Positions 17,574 to 25,925 of a DNA stretch of 64,000 nucleotides are shown piece by piece. Position numbers and translations under genes: made by a program. Source of the stretch: Litoribaculum gwangyangense. GTDB taxonomy: Bacteria > Bacteroidota > Bacteroidia > Flavobacteriales > Flavobacteriaceae. The stretch lies in contig NZ_BAABJW010000001.1 of the NCBI RefSeq assembly GCF_039543505.1, positions 744,001 to 808,000 on the forward strand. Direction: 5' to 3'. Below the pieces are notes generated by a model. It did not search any database. It was not told where the DNA came from and saw only the letters and a list, made by a program, of their open reading frames with translations. How positions within the stretch are numbered: position 1 is the first letter of the stretch; each line of letters begins with the position of its first letter.

Positions 17574-18213
17574 ATATTATTGAAGAAAAATCTTCGTTAA
17601 GTAAAATGGTATTGTTGTTTATTAAAATTTGAGTCATTTTATTTTTGTTGAATTGCTTCGAAACCAGTAAGGTGTTACCATATTTCAACCCGTGTTGCGC
17701 ACAAAAATCGAAAAACTCCTTATCGTCGCTCATTAATCGAGAAATAATATATTTTTTTCCTTCAGAAGTTTGAGAAAGTGCTACAGAAGTATCCGTGGTT
17801 GTTATTTCGCCATCGGCATTTGGAATAGGATCCCCATGAGGGTCAAACTTTGGGTTTCCAAGATATTCACTAATTTTTTCTGCCAATAAATCTGAAGTTT
17901 GGTGCTCTAATAATTCTGCTTCGCGATGTATATCGTGTAGAGACATATCAAATAGTTTAAAAAGCAAACTCTCCCATAAGCGATGCTTTCTTACCACATT
18001 TAAGGCCATTTTATTGCCTTTATCAGTAAGTTTTAAAGCTTGGTATTTTTCGTAATGAAGCAAATCTTTTGAGGCCAATTTTTGAGCCATGTCAGTGGCC
18101 GCTGCATTTGAAATTCCCAGCTCTTTAGCAATATTTCCTGGCTTAGTGTCATTATTATCCCGTTTTCCGTTTTTGTAAATAGCTTTTACAAAATTTTCTA
18201 TGGCTATAGACAT
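17554..18213 (-). CDS. DtxR/MntR-family metal-dependent transcriptional regulator
   Basis: 219 residues. An N-terminal winged helix (about 5-62: IAKELGISNAAATDMAQKLA) is followed by the metal-binding dimerisation domain (VRKHRLWESLLF, DIHREAELLEHQTSDLLAEK in pieces, near 75-112) and a C-terminal FeoA/SH3-like domain from about 150. In the family, metal-loaded protein represses uptake genes. It is the first gene of the minus-strand metal operon, and its end overlaps the next start by 20 bases. A 16-bp palindrome 23 bases upstream (18236-18251) fits autoregulation. Confidence 0.92.
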   Translation of the reverse strand: MSIAIENFVKAIYKNGKRDNNDTKPGNIAKELGISNAAATDMAQKLASKDLLHYEKYQALKLTDKGNKMALNVVRKHRLWESLLFKLFDMSLHDIHREAELLEHQTSDLLAEKISEYLGNPKFDPHGDPIPNADGEITTTDTSVALSQTSEGKKYIISRLMSDDKEFFDFCAQHGLKYGNTLLVSKQFNKNKMTQILINNNTILLNEDFSSIIYVNESI

Positions 18214-18235
18214 TTTTTAATTGCTTTAAAATATT

Positions 18236-18251
18236 TTTAAGTAAGCTTAAA
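18236..18251. promoter_or_regulatory. Probable DtxR-type operator
   Basis: TTTAAG-TAAG-CTTAAA is a perfect inverted repeat (6+4+6), the same layout as DtxR-family boxes of the form TTTAGGnnnnCCTAAA. It lies 23 bases before the regulator gene and would control the whole operon. Confidence 0.6.
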
Positions 18252-18273
18252 TTTTTTCAAAAGTAACTAAAAA

Positions 18274-18306
18274 AAATAAGTTACAATTAAAATCTGTAAC
18301 TTATTT
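18274..18306 (-). terminator. Terminator of the feo genes
   Basis: A 12-bp perfect stem (AAATAAGTTACA and complement, 9-base loop). Read on the minus strand it is followed by a run of eight or nine T. It closes the feoA-feoB-microprotein transcript. Confidence 0.8.
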
Positions 18307-18330
18307 ATATAGTTAAGAGGTTGAGATTAA

Positions 18331-18465
18331 TTAGTGACACCCACAATCGCTATTTCCACAATTTTTTTTTGAAGCCGATTTTTTCCAAATAAATTTTCTA
18401 ACCAAAAAGATTACGGCAAAAGCCATGGCTACAAAAACTAATATATTTTGGATGAAGGTGTTCAT
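18331..18465 (-). CDS. FeoB-associated cysteine-rich membrane protein, 44 aa
   Basis: A 44-codon frame starting ATG at 18465 and ending TAA at 18331, 27 bases after feoB. An N-terminal transmembrane helix (about 4-22) is followed by a lysine-rich turn and a cysteine tail C36-GNSD-C41-G-C43-H44. This matches the small FeoB-associated cysteine-rich membrane protein class found after feoB in Bacteroidota. It may play the FeoC-like accessory role for iron uptake, but function is inferred from location and cysteines. Confidence 0.8.
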   Translation of the reverse strand: MNTFIQNILVFVAMAFAVIFLVRKFIWKKSASKKNCGNSDCGCH

Positions 18466-18492
18466 AATTCTTTAGTCAATTCTAATTTGATT

Positions 18493-20592
18493 TCATTTCA
18501 ATAATTGAAAGGCAATCAAAGCTACAATATAAGCAAAAGAAGACATTATTACTAATTGAAGTATGGGCCATTTCCAGCTATTGGTTTCTTTTTTCACTAC
18601 AGCTAAAGTGCTCATGCATTGCATGGCAAAGGCATAAAACAGCAAAAGCGAAATGCCTGAAGCAAATGTAAATAATGGACCCCCTAAGATGGGGTTTACC
18701 TCTCCTGCCATTCTATTTTTTATGGTTTCTTCTTCATCGCTTCCTACACTATAAATAGTAGCTAGAGTTCCCACAAATACTTCTCTAGCGGCAAAAGAAC
18801 TTACTATAGCTATGCCAATTTTCCAGTCGTAACCCAAGGGCCTAATAGACGGTTCTATGGCGCGTCCCGTGACCCCAATAAAGGAGTGTTCCAACTTGTG
18901 AGATGCTATTTTTTGTTGCAATTCTTCTTCAGTTAAATTATTTGAAGCATATTCGATTTTCACTATTTTTTCAGCATTATTAAACTGTTCACCTGGGCCA
19001 TAAGAGGCTAAAAACCATAACACAATGGATATCGCCAAAATAATTTTTCCTGCGCCAAATACAAACGACTTAGTTTTTTCAATAACCGTTAAAGCTACAT
19101 TTTTAAAAAGAGGCAGTTTGTAATTAGGCATTTCAATAACAAAAAAAGTTTTGCTTCTAATTTTTAATATTTTATTTAAAATATATGCTGAAACAATAGC
19201 GGCTCCAAACCCAATAAGATATAATAGCATTAATGTTAATGCTTGGTAACCTAAACCAAAAATGCGTCCTTCAGGAATCACCAAGGCAATAATAATCAAA
19301 TACACCGGCAATCTGGCAGAACAGGTTGTAAAAGGGGTTACTAAAATGGTTATCAAACGTTCTTTCCAGCTTTCAATATTTCGGGTAGCCATGATGGCTG
19401 GAATCGCACACGCTGTTCCAGATATTAATGGCACTACACTCTTTCCGCTTAAACCAAAACGACGCATAATCCTGTCCATTAAGAACACGACTCGACTCAT
19501 ATAGCCACTTTCTTCCAAAACAGAAATAAATAAAAACAAAAAGGCTATTTGTGGAATAAAAATAACAATACCTCCAAGACCAGGAATTATGCCTTCTGCC
19601 AATAAATTGGTAAATGCGCCAGCTGGTAATTGGTTTTTAGTCCACTCGCTTAAAAAGGCAAATGCACTATCAATAAAATCCATAGGCACGCTAGACCAAT
19701 CGTAAATAGCTTGAAAAATAGTAAGTAAAATAATGAAGAAAATTAAGTAGCCCCAGACTTTGTGGGTTAGAATCCTATCGAGTTTGGTGCGTAAATCCTT
19801 TGCTTGCGATGCATCAATGCTTTGACCCACTTTAAGCACATTATTTATAAATTGATACCGCTTTATGGTTTCTTTTTGTTGTAAACGTTTTAAATCGCTT
19901 TTGCTTTTAGTTTTAAAATTGGCTACTGCATTAATTTCATTTCTATCGGTTTTTCCAAAGTTGACATCCTGGGTAATAACTAACCACAATTTGTAAAGCA
20001 GTTGGTTAGGGAACGCTTTCTGTAAATTATCAAAATATTCTTTATCAATTTCCGAAGCATTTAAACAGGGTGTAATAGAGATATCTTTGTAATTTGCAAT
20101 AAGCGTTTTTAAAGTATCAATACCTTGGTTTTTCCGAGTACTAATTAACGCAATTTTTGTTTGAAGATTTTTTTCTAGATATTCTATATCCAAAGAAATT
20201 CCTTTGTAATTCATTCTGTCTGCCATATTAATAACTAGAATGGTTGGGATTTCTAAATCTTTAATTTGAGTGAAAAGTAATAGGTTTCGTTTTAGATTTT
20301 CAACATCGCTAATAACTACAGCTAAATCTGGAAAATCTTTGTCATTTTTATTTAGAAGAAGTTCAATAACCACATTTTCATCAAGTGATGAGGCATTTAA
20401 ACTGTAAGTTCCAGGTAAATCAATTATGTGTGCCTTAACACCGCGTGGGAGCTTACAAACACCTTCCTTTTTCTCGACAGTAATACCAGGGTAGTTGCCT
20501 ACTTTTTGGTTCAATCCAGTTAAGGCATTAAATACTGAGGTTTTTCCAGTGTTAGGATTCCCAATTAAAGCGACATTAATTTGCTTACTCAT
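18493..20592 (-). CDS. feoB: Ferrous iron transporter FeoB
   Basis: 699 residues from the chosen start. FeoB moves Fe(II) across the inner membrane. N-terminal G domain: G1 GNPNTGKT, G2/switch GNYPGITVEKKEG, G3 DLPGTYSL, G4 NMAD. A helical insertion is followed by the membrane core with two Gate domains (GGIVIFIPQIAFLFLFIS and GKSVVPLISGTACAIPA in part) and CSARLPVYLI. The ATG at 20592 overlaps the feoA stop (ATGAGTAA), the normal coupled arrangement. An upstream in-frame ATG at 20607 would add five residues and is less likely. Confidence 0.95.
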   Translation of the reverse strand: MSKQINVALIGNPNTGKTSVFNALTGLNQKVGNYPGITVEKKEGVCKLPRGVKAHIIDLPGTYSLNASSLDENVVIELLLNKNDKDFPDLAVVISDVENLKRNLLLFTQIKDLEIPTILVINMADRMNYKGISLDIEYLEKNLQTKIALISTRKNQGIDTLKTLIANYKDISITPCLNASEIDKEYFDNLQKAFPNQLLYKLWLVITQDVNFGKTDRNEINAVANFKTKSKSDLKRLQQKETIKRYQFINNVLKVGQSIDASQAKDLRTKLDRILTHKVWGYLIFFIILLTIFQAIYDWSSVPMDFIDSAFAFLSEWTKNQLPAGAFTNLLAEGIIPGLGGIVIFIPQIAFLFLFISVLEESGYMSRVVFLMDRIMRRFGLSGKSVVPLISGTACAIPAIMATRNIESWKERLITILVTPFTTCSARLPVYLIIIALVIPEGRIFGLGYQALTLMLLYLIGFGAAIVSAYILNKILKIRSKTFFVIEMPNYKLPLFKNVALTVIEKTKSFVFGAGKIILAISIVLWFLASYGPGEQFNNAEKIVKIEYASNNLTEEELQQKIASHKLEHSFIGVTGRAIEPSIRPLGYDWKIGIAIVSSFAAREVFVGTLATIYSVGSDEEETIKNRMAGEVNPILGGPLFTFASGISLLLFYAFAMQCMSTLAVVKKETNSWKWPILQLVIMSSFAYIVALIAFQLLK

Positions 20593-20821
20593 TTGCCAGT
20601 TTTTCAATGATTATGTGAGAAGCAGTTTCTTTTCTAATAGCTAAATGTGTTCCATTAATATTTAGATACATGGGGTCTTGAAATGGTGCAACCTGAACAA
20701 GTTCAACAGAATTACCGGGTAAGCAACCCATTTCAAGTAGTTTTAATGGTATATGAATGGAGGAAACATCTTTAATGACGGCGCTTTCACCACGTTTTAA
20801 ATTTTCTAATGTGTCTTGCAC
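20585..20821 (-). CDS. feoA: FeoA SH3-like protein
   Basis: 78 residues, the typical FeoA size, a small SH3-like domain that assists FeoB. Visible features are LKRGESAVIKDV at the start, LLEMGCLPGNSVELVQVAP in the middle (the usual LxxLGlxpG turn) and LAIRKETASHIIIE at the end. It is the first gene of the feo transcript and overlaps feoB by 8 bases. Confidence 0.92.
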   Translation of the reverse strand: MQDTLENLKRGESAVIKDVSSIHIPLKLLEMGCLPGNSVELVQVAPFQDPMYLNINGTHLAIRKETASHIIIEKLANE

Positions 20822-20893
20822 GCTTATTTAGATTGATTTTAAAGAAGCAAAAATAAGCTAAATATTCAGCCTAAAAAAATTGTACAGAAAAAA

Positions 20894-21589
20894 CTAGTTC
20901 TTGTATTCTTTTTTTAGAGTTTCAATATCATCCAAAAGCCGATCAATCTCCTCTGGGTTTGTGCCATCGTAAAACCCGCGAATCTGTCTTTTTTTATCGA
21001 TTAGCATAAAGTTCTCGGTGTGAATCATATCAAACTTACCGCCAAATTCATTGTCTTTAACTGCTAGATAGCTTTTTCTGGCTAAATCATAAATTTGTTT
21101 TTTGTCTCCAGTTACTAAGTTCCACTTCTTATCGTTTACGCCTTTTGATTTAGCATAGTATTTTAGTTGCGCAATACTGTCAATTTCTGGAGTTACAGAA
21201 TGGGAAAGTAACATTACTTCATCATCATCCATGATTTTTTTTTGAATATGGACCATATGGTCTGTCATGATTGGGCAAATGGTTTGGCAGGTTGTAAAAA
21301 AGAAATCGGCGACATAAATTTTGTCCTGATAGTCAGTTTGGGTAATGGTTTTACCGTTTTGGTTAATCAACCTAAAATCAGCCACTCTATGGTATTTTTT
21401 TTGATATTGAATGGTGCTGTCTACGAGTTCCGTGCTTACCATGGCCGGTTGATAAATGGGAAGTGGTTTATAAACATTTAGTGTGTTATAAATAAGCGTT
21501 ATGATAATAATGGAAATGACTCCAAAAACGATGGCAAATTTTTTGTAATCTTTAAAAAACAGCAGCATATAACTAAACAATTTGTGCAA
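20894..21589 (-). CDS. SCO1/SenC-type copper protein
   Basis: 231 residues with one N-terminal membrane anchor (about 18-35) and a periplasmic thioredoxin-like SCO domain. The copper ligands are C101 and C105 in FFTTCQTICP and H190 in IHTENFMLID. SCO proteins deliver copper to the CuA site of cytochrome oxidase or act as thiol reductants. No oxidase genes are in the window, so the partner is elsewhere. It is separated from feoA by 72 bases on the same strand. Confidence 0.92.
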   Translation of the reverse strand: MHKLFSYMLLFFKDYKKFAIVFGVISIIIITLIYNTLNVYKPLPIYQPAMVSTELVDSTIQYQKKYHRVADFRLINQNGKTITQTDYQDKIYVADFFFTTCQTICPIMTDHMVHIQKKIMDDDEVMLLSHSVTPEIDSIAQLKYYAKSKGVNDKKWNLVTGDKKQIYDLARKSYLAVKDNEFGGKFDMIHTENFMLIDKKRQIRGFYDGTNPEEIDRLLDDIETLKKEYKN

Positions 21590-21691
21590 AAATACAATGA
21601 ATTTTAAAGCTGTATAACGTTATGGAAGCCTAAATTCATGTTAAAACTTGGGCCTTTGTTTAATTGGCTTTTTAAAGTTGGTTTAAAAGCT

Positions 21692-21699
21692 TACTTTTG
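21692..21699 (+). promoter_or_regulatory. -7 box of rseP
   Basis: TACTTTTG fits TAnnTTTG and ends 30 bases before the ATG at 21730. It overlaps the alternative TTG/GTG starts upstream, so it argues for the shorter protein. Confidence 0.5.
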
Positions 21700-21729
21700 T
21701 GCGATTATAAAAAATTGATTCAAGAACAT

Positions 21730-23073
21730 ATGGAGTTTGTTATAAAAATATCTCAGTTTTTAATGAGTCTTTCTTTGCTGATTATTTTGCACGAATTGGG
21801 GCATTTTATTCCAGCTAAAGCTTTTAAAACACGAGTAGAGAAGTTTTACTTATTTTTTGATGTAAAATTTTCGCTTTTTAAAAAGAAAATAGGTGAAACT
21901 GTTTATGGTATTGGCTGGTTACCATTAGGAGGGTATGTAAAAATATCCGGTATGATAGACGAAAGTATGGATACCGAGCAAATGGCACAAGAACCTCAAC
22001 CTTGGGAATTTCGATCTAAACCTGCATGGCAGCGTTTGATTATTATGCTTGGTGGGGTAACGGTTAACTTTTTGCTGGCTATCCTAATTTATATAGGAAT
22101 GAGCTATTTCTATGGAGATAAATTCCTGCCCGTTGATAATATTAAAGATGGTCTTTTAATTGAAAATGCAGTAGCAAATAAAGCAGGTCTTTTAACTGGA
22201 GATAAAATTTTAGCTGTAGATGGTGAGAAGATTGAAAACTTTTCAGAAATCTCTGAAAAAGTGTTATTTGGTAAGGAGATAACCATTGAAAGAAACGGAG
22301 AACAATCAACCATCACTTTTCCAGAAGACTTCTTAGCACAATTAATAGACTCTAAAGAAAGAGGATTTATCGATTTAAGGTTGCCTTTTGTAGTTGTTCA
22401 AGTCCCAGATACATCATATAATATAAATAGTGGAATTAAAAAGGGTGATATTATTATTGGGTTGAACGATTTAAACACAAAATATGCCGATGAGGTAAAG
22501 CTAGGATTAGAAAAATTTAAAGGCCAAGAGGTAACAGCTAAGATTTTAAGAGAGGAAAACCAAATTACAGTGCCTCTTAAAATAAGCAATGAAGGCAAAT
22601 TAGGGTTGGTTTATGGAGGCATTACAGAAGACAATTTAGAAAAACTAGGATATTACCAATTTGAAACAAAAAAGTATGGTTTTTTTGAATCCTTTCCTGT
22701 TGGCCTAAAAAAAGCTAAAGATAAAATGGCGTCATACTGGGATCAATTAGGAGCCATTTTTACACCTAGTACAGGTGCGTACAAAGGCGTTGGAGGCTTT
22801 AAGGCGATATATGATATTTTCCCAAGTTTTTGGAGCTGGCAAGTGTTTTGGAGCATTACGGCATTCCTTTCTATCATGTTAGGGGTTTTAAACTTACTAC
22901 CCATACCAGCTTTAGATGGTGGCCATGTGATGTTTTTACTATACGAAATGGTTTCTGGCAGAAAGCCAGGAGACAAGTTTATGGAGTATGCGCAAATGGT
23001 TGGCTTCTTTATTTTAATAGCCTTGGTTTTATTTGCAAATGGGAATGATATTTACAAAGCAATATTTGGGTAA
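21730..23073 (+). CDS. rseP: RIP metalloprotease RseP (site-2 protease)
   Basis: 447 residues from the ATG at 21730; a longer frame back to 21697 is rejected because of the promoter box. It cleaves membrane-spanning anti-sigma factors and related substrates within the inner membrane. The zinc motif HELGH is at 21-25 in the first helix and the third ligand is D396 in PALDGGHVM. Two PDZ-like regions lie between (GLLTGDKILAVDGEKI and NSGIKKGDIIIGLNDL). Strongly conserved and alone in its transcript, next to tRNA-Asn. Confidence 0.94.
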   Translation: MEFVIKISQFLMSLSLLIILHELGHFIPAKAFKTRVEKFYLFFDVKFSLFKKKIGETVYGIGWLPLGGYVKISGMIDESMDTEQMAQEPQPWEFRSKPAWQRLIIMLGGVTVNFLLAILIYIGMSYFYGDKFLPVDNIKDGLLIENAVANKAGLLTGDKILAVDGEKIENFSEISEKVLFGKEITIERNGEQSTITFPEDFLAQLIDSKERGFIDLRLPFVVVQVPDTSYNINSGIKKGDIIIGLNDLNTKYADEVKLGLEKFKGQEVTAKILREENQITVPLKISNEGKLGLVYGGITEDNLEKLGYYQFETKKYGFFESFPVGLKKAKDKMASYWDQLGAIFTPSTGAYKGVGGFKAIYDIFPSFWSWQVFWSITAFLSIMLGVLNLLPIPALDGGHVMFLLYEMVSGRKPGDKFMEYAQMVGFFILIALVLFANGNDIYKAIFG

Positions 23074-23090
23074 TTTTTTTAATTATTAAG

Positions 23091-23121
23091 TTTGCATTAA
23101 ATAAAAATATATATATATTTG
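23091..23121 (+). promoter_or_regulatory. Promoter of tRNA-Asn
   Basis: A textbook Bacteroidota promoter: TTTG at 23091-23094, 19-base spacer, TATATTTG at 23114-23121, 26 bases before the tRNA. Confidence 0.75.
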
Positions 23122-23147
23122 CGCTCGCAAAAGCGAAAAGATAACAC

Positions 23148-23221
23148 TCCTCCTTAGCTCAGTTGGTTAGAGCATTTGACTGTTAATCAAAGGGTCCTTG
23201 GTTCGAGCCCAAGAGGGGGAG
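23148..23221 (+). tRNA. tRNA-Asn (anticodon GTT)
   Basis: 74 bases folding into a full cloverleaf: acceptor TCCTCCT pairing with AGGGGGA, anticodon stem TTTGA/TCAAA with loop CTGTTAA, T-arm CTTGG/CCAAG with TTCGAGC loop, discriminator G, no encoded CCA. It is the integration target: its last 27 bases are duplicated at 47176. Confidence 0.95.
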
Positions 23222-23262
23222 CAAAACTAAAGCCTTAACATCTAAATTGTTGAGGCTTTTTT
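23195..23262 (+). repeat. attL: 68-bp direct repeat, left copy
   Basis: Identical over all 68 bases to 47176-47243. It contains the tRNA T-arm and acceptor 3' half plus the downstream terminator. Insertion therefore leaves a functional tRNA with its terminator on the left and a tRNA stub on the right. Confidence 0.95.
23229..23262 (+). terminator. tRNA-Asn terminator
   Basis: Stem of 11 pairs (AAAGCCTTAAC with GTTGAGGCTTT, one G-T pair) followed by T run. It lies inside the att repeat and is duplicated at 47210-47243. Confidence 0.85.
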
Positions 23263-23284
23263 ATGCAATAACCCTTGATTATAG

Positions 23285-23311
23285 TTGCATTATCTGCATT
23301 AATTGCATTTT
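23285..23311. repeat. Three tandem 9-base repeats near attL
   Basis: TTGCATTAT, CTGCATTAA and TTGCATTTT follow each other with exact 9-base period (TGCATT at 23286, 23295, 23304). Position just inside attL suggests a binding site for recombinase or an accessory factor; inferred. Confidence 0.45.
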
Positions 23312-23350
23312 CTCTCTAAACACCAACTTGCCAAGTTTTTTCAATATAAA

Positions 23351-23392
23351 AGGTACACTATGAGGTATACCTTTAATTATTCTAGGTACACT
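23351..23392. repeat. AGGTACACT repeats with central palindrome
   Basis: AGGTACACT at 23351-23359 and 23384-23392 bracket a GGTATACC palindrome (23364-23371). Candidate recombinase arm-type sites; they lie just beyond the stop codon of the GIY-YIG-like gene. Confidence 0.4.
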
Positions 23393-23803
23393 CTATTTTT
23401 TTATGGAATGTATTTTGTTTTTAATTGGTTTAAGTTTTTGAATTAAATACACTTCTAAAGCAGCAGCTAAATAAAAATTATCAGGTTCAAAAGGTAATGT
23501 TATTATTGAGTCTACATCTTTTACAGTAGGTAGATATACTTGTTTATTTACGCTATAATTTTCACTTTTCTTCCAATATTTAGAAACTCTTGCTCCAATA
23601 CCACTACCATCAAAAGAATTGCCAATTGCTAATCCTACATACACTACCTCATTTCCTTTTAGATGAGCATAGCATCCTTTTTTTGTATTATGAGGTAACT
23701 CTCCTTCAAACTTCCATTTTTCCGACCAAGTTGGTCCATCAATATTGCAAAATTCCTTAAAGAAATCATTGGTGGTTTCTTTTAATTTTTCAACGCTTAT
23801 CAT
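23393..23803 (-). CDS. GIY-YIG-like small protein
   Basis: 136 residues. The middle resembles a short GIY-YIG nuclease domain: KKGCYAHLKGNEVVYVG (GCY and YVG in place of GIY and YIG) followed by GIGARVSKYWKK, where the arginine could be catalytic, and EVYLIQKLKP with the later glutamate. It starts only 15 bases from the integrase ATG in the opposite direction, so the two genes share a tiny divergent region. Whether it is an active nuclease or an accessory of integration is unknown. Confidence 0.6.
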   Translation of the reverse strand: MISVEKLKETTNDFFKEFCNIDGPTWSEKWKFEGELPHNTKKGCYAHLKGNEVVYVGLAIGNSFDGSGIGARVSKYWKKSENYSVNKQVYLPTVKDVDSIITLPFEPDNFYLAAALEVYLIQKLKPIKNKIHSIKK

Positions 23804-23818
23804 AAAAAATAATTTATC

Positions 23819-25018
23819 ATGAATAATTATAAACTTAATATCCTATTTTATTTGAATAGGAGAACAAATAATAAAATTAAATCTGTAATTTTTTGTAGAA
23901 TAACATACAATAAAGTTAGGAAACAATTCTCTACTGGACAATTTGTAAACCCTAAAAACTGGGATAGCAAGAAGCAAATTATTAAACCTCCAGAACCAGA
24001 TAGAGATAATATCAACACTCAACTAAGCCTTATTAAAACTAAAATTAATAAGGTTTTTTTATTGCTACAAGTAAAAGAAGTGAGCTTTACAGTTGATGAT
24101 ATTTACAGGCTTTATAAAGGTGAAAAACTAACCAAAGAATATAATGTGGTAGAATACTTTGAACATTACTTAAAACAGCTTAAAACACTTATAGGGATTG
24201 ATATAAAATCAATCACTTACAACAAGTTTGAGTATGTTAAAAACGATGTAAAAGGATTTATACAATGGAAATTCAAAACCAATGATTTCCCACTAAAAAA
24301 GCTTGAATTACAGTTCCTAAATGACTTTGAGTATTACCTAAAAGTAGTTAAGAAACAAAAACAGGTTACTATTAACAAAGGGATTCAGCGCTTTAGAAAA
24401 CCTATCAAAGTGGCTGTTTCAGAAAGGTATTTAGATAACGACCCATTTATGCTTTTTAAATCAAAACGTGTTAACAAAGAAGTAGTCTTTTTATCTCCAG
24501 AGGAATTATTAAAATTAGAAAACCATGAGTTTACACAACCAAGATTACAGTTTGTGAAAGATTTATTTGTGTTTAGCTGTTATACTGGCTTACCATACAG
24601 AGAGTTAATGGACTTAAAACAATCTAATATAATCATAGGCTTTGATGGAAACAAATGGATTAAAATGAAGCGTGAGAAAACCTTAAAAGCATTATCAATC
24701 CCTTTGCTTCCTAAAGCCATTGAGATTATAGAGCGCTGTAGTATTACCGATAAGAATGTTTTCACCAGAATAAGCAATCAGAGATACAATTCCTATTTAA
24801 AAGAAATAGCTGTTATTATTGGTATTGAAAAAAACTTGACCACACATATGGCAAGAAGAACTTTTGCATCGACTGTTTTGTTATATAATGATGTTCCGAT
24901 GGAGATTGTAAGTGAACTCTTGGGACATTCAAGTATGAAGATAACGCAAGATAGTTATGGAAAAGTGGTTCAAAAGAAAATCAGTACTGAAATGAATAGA
25001 TTAAAGGGGAGTGGTTAG
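23819..25018 (+). CDS. int: Tyrosine recombinase (integrase) of the element
   Basis: 399 residues, typical of Bacteroidota element integrases: N-terminal arm-binding domain (ITYNKVRKQFSTGQFVNP), core-binding SAM-like domain (about 105-200) and C-terminal catalytic domain. Catalytic residues visible are R261, H343 and R346 in HMARR, H370 in LLGHSS and nucleophile Y380 in DSYGKV. It lies near attL beside the tRNA and reads into the element. No promoter fits in the 15-base gap, so its promoter must lie inside the divergent GIY-YIG gene. A terminator hairpin overlaps its last codons. Confidence 0.95.
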   Translation: MNNYKLNILFYLNRRTNNKIKSVIFCRITYNKVRKQFSTGQFVNPKNWDSKKQIIKPPEPDRDNINTQLSLIKTKINKVFLLLQVKEVSFTVDDIYRLYKGEKLTKEYNVVEYFEHYLKQLKTLIGIDIKSITYNKFEYVKNDVKGFIQWKFKTNDFPLKKLELQFLNDFEYYLKVVKKQKQVTINKGIQRFRKPIKVAVSERYLDNDPFMLFKSKRVNKEVVFLSPEELLKLENHEFTQPRLQFVKDLFVFSCYTGLPYRELMDLKQSNIIIGFDGNKWIKMKREKTLKALSIPLLPKAIEIIERCSITDKNVFTRISNQRYNSYLKEIAVIIGIEKNLTTHMARRTFASTVLLYNDVPMEIVSELLGHSSMKITQDSYGKVVQKKISTEMNRLKGSG

Positions 25019-25026
25019 CTTCCCTT
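24998..25026 (+). repeat. Integrase-tail repeat, copy 1
   Basis: 29 bases covering the last integrase codons and the terminator hairpin. It recurs at 26220-26248 with a single mismatch. Confidence 0.85.
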
Positions 25027-25030
25027 TTTT
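25003..25030 (+). terminator. Terminator overlapping the integrase stop codon
   Basis: Stem AAAGGGGAG with CTTCCCTTT (9 pairs, one G-T), loop TGGTTAG, then T run. The stop codon TAG (25016-25018) is inside the loop. Confidence 0.8.
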
Positions 25031-25033
25031 AAC

Positions 25034-25486
25034 TTAATTAGTAGTGTATTCTACTCTTACTAAAGCTTTGTGAAAAATGAATTCAGTTTCTTTTTCAGTA
25101 AATTCAATGTTATCAACATAAATCGCATAAGAATCCTCATTTATCCCAGTGAGGATTTCTCCTTTAAAATCAATTGCTTCAGTATTTGGGTTGTCATGAA
25201 TTTCATGAGGAGTCTCCCAAGTGAAATTGGTTTCTTCTAGTCTTACAGTAACTGTGGTGAAATAGTCAGTATTATTAGATTTAACGTGGTTTTCAATACT
25301 AACAAATACTAGTGTCATATCTGGATTTTCCGAAATAATCACACACTGACCAGGTTCTATTTCAAAGGATTCCATTGAATTTTTGTAAAAACATTCACTA
25401 GATTCTTCATTATTATCAGAATTGGTTGAACACCCTAGAAACGCAAGACTTAAAAACAATAAACAAATAGATTTTAACTTAATCAT
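25034..25486 (-). CDS. Lipoprotein of unknown function
   Basis: 150 residues from the ATG at 25486, which gives a clean lipoprotein signal with lipobox FLGC (Cys 19). The frame is open to 25534, but the extra residues do not fit a signal. The mature part is acidic with beta-strand alternation and no domain I recognise. It is convergent with the integrase and downstream of a second lipoprotein gene on the same strand. It lies between the two integrase-tail repeats and so may be part of a nested insertion. Confidence 0.65.
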   Translation of the reverse strand: MIKLKSICLLFLSLAFLGCSTNSDNNEESSECFYKNSMESFEIEPGQCVIISENPDMTLVFVSIENHVKSNNTDYFTTVTVRLEETNFTWETPHEIHDNPNTEAIDFKGEILTGINEDSYAIYVDNIEFTEKETEFIFHKALVRVEYTTN

Positions 25487-25523
25487 AAAAATCAGTTCAA
25501 TTAAGTAACTGTTTAATTTAATA

Positions 25524-25925
25524 TTATACTTCAATAATATATTCTACAGAAATCAAATCAATAGAGTTTAATTTCCCAAGGTCATGGGAATCTTCCGCAT
25601 CAAAACTTAGAGTGCACGTGGAATTAGCTCCTATCTGATAGCATGGTGATTTATTAGTTGAGAATGCCGTAGTAATCAAACCGTCAGCATTTTGTTTTAT
25701 TCGATAATAGCCATTAACAGCTATATCATTTGGATTTTGAAATTCTATTACATAGCGTAATCTTGATGTATTATTACCTGTGTCAGCGGTATACTCCCAA
25801 AAAATGACATTAGCTGTTACCTCTTCCAATTTTACTTCTTCAATCTGTTTGTCATCTGAATTTGAACAGGAGAATGTAAATAAGCAAACAATAAGAATTT
25901 TTAAGAATACATTTAGGGCTTTCAT
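25524..25925 (-). CDS. Lipoprotein of unknown function
   Basis: 133 residues with signal peptide and lipobox FSC (Cys 20, then SNSDD). The mature part reads like a single beta-sandwich: IEFQNPNDIAVNGYYRIKQ and CTLSFDAEDSHDLGKLNSID, similar in style to late-embryogenesis-like or DUF-type sandwich domains, but not assigned. It is likely co-transcribed with the gene at 25034 (38 bases apart). Confidence 0.6.
   Translation of the reverse strand: MKALNVFLKILIVCLFTFSCSNSDDKQIEEVKLEEVTANVIFWEYTADTGNNTSRLRYVIEFQNPNDIAVNGYYRIKQNADGLITTAFSTNKSPCYQIGANSTCTLSFDAEDSHDLGKLNSIDLISVEYIIEV

Noticed and set aside
23285..23311. CRISPR-like repeat array
   Set aside because: The 9-base repeats are directly adjacent without spacers, and no cas genes exist in the window.
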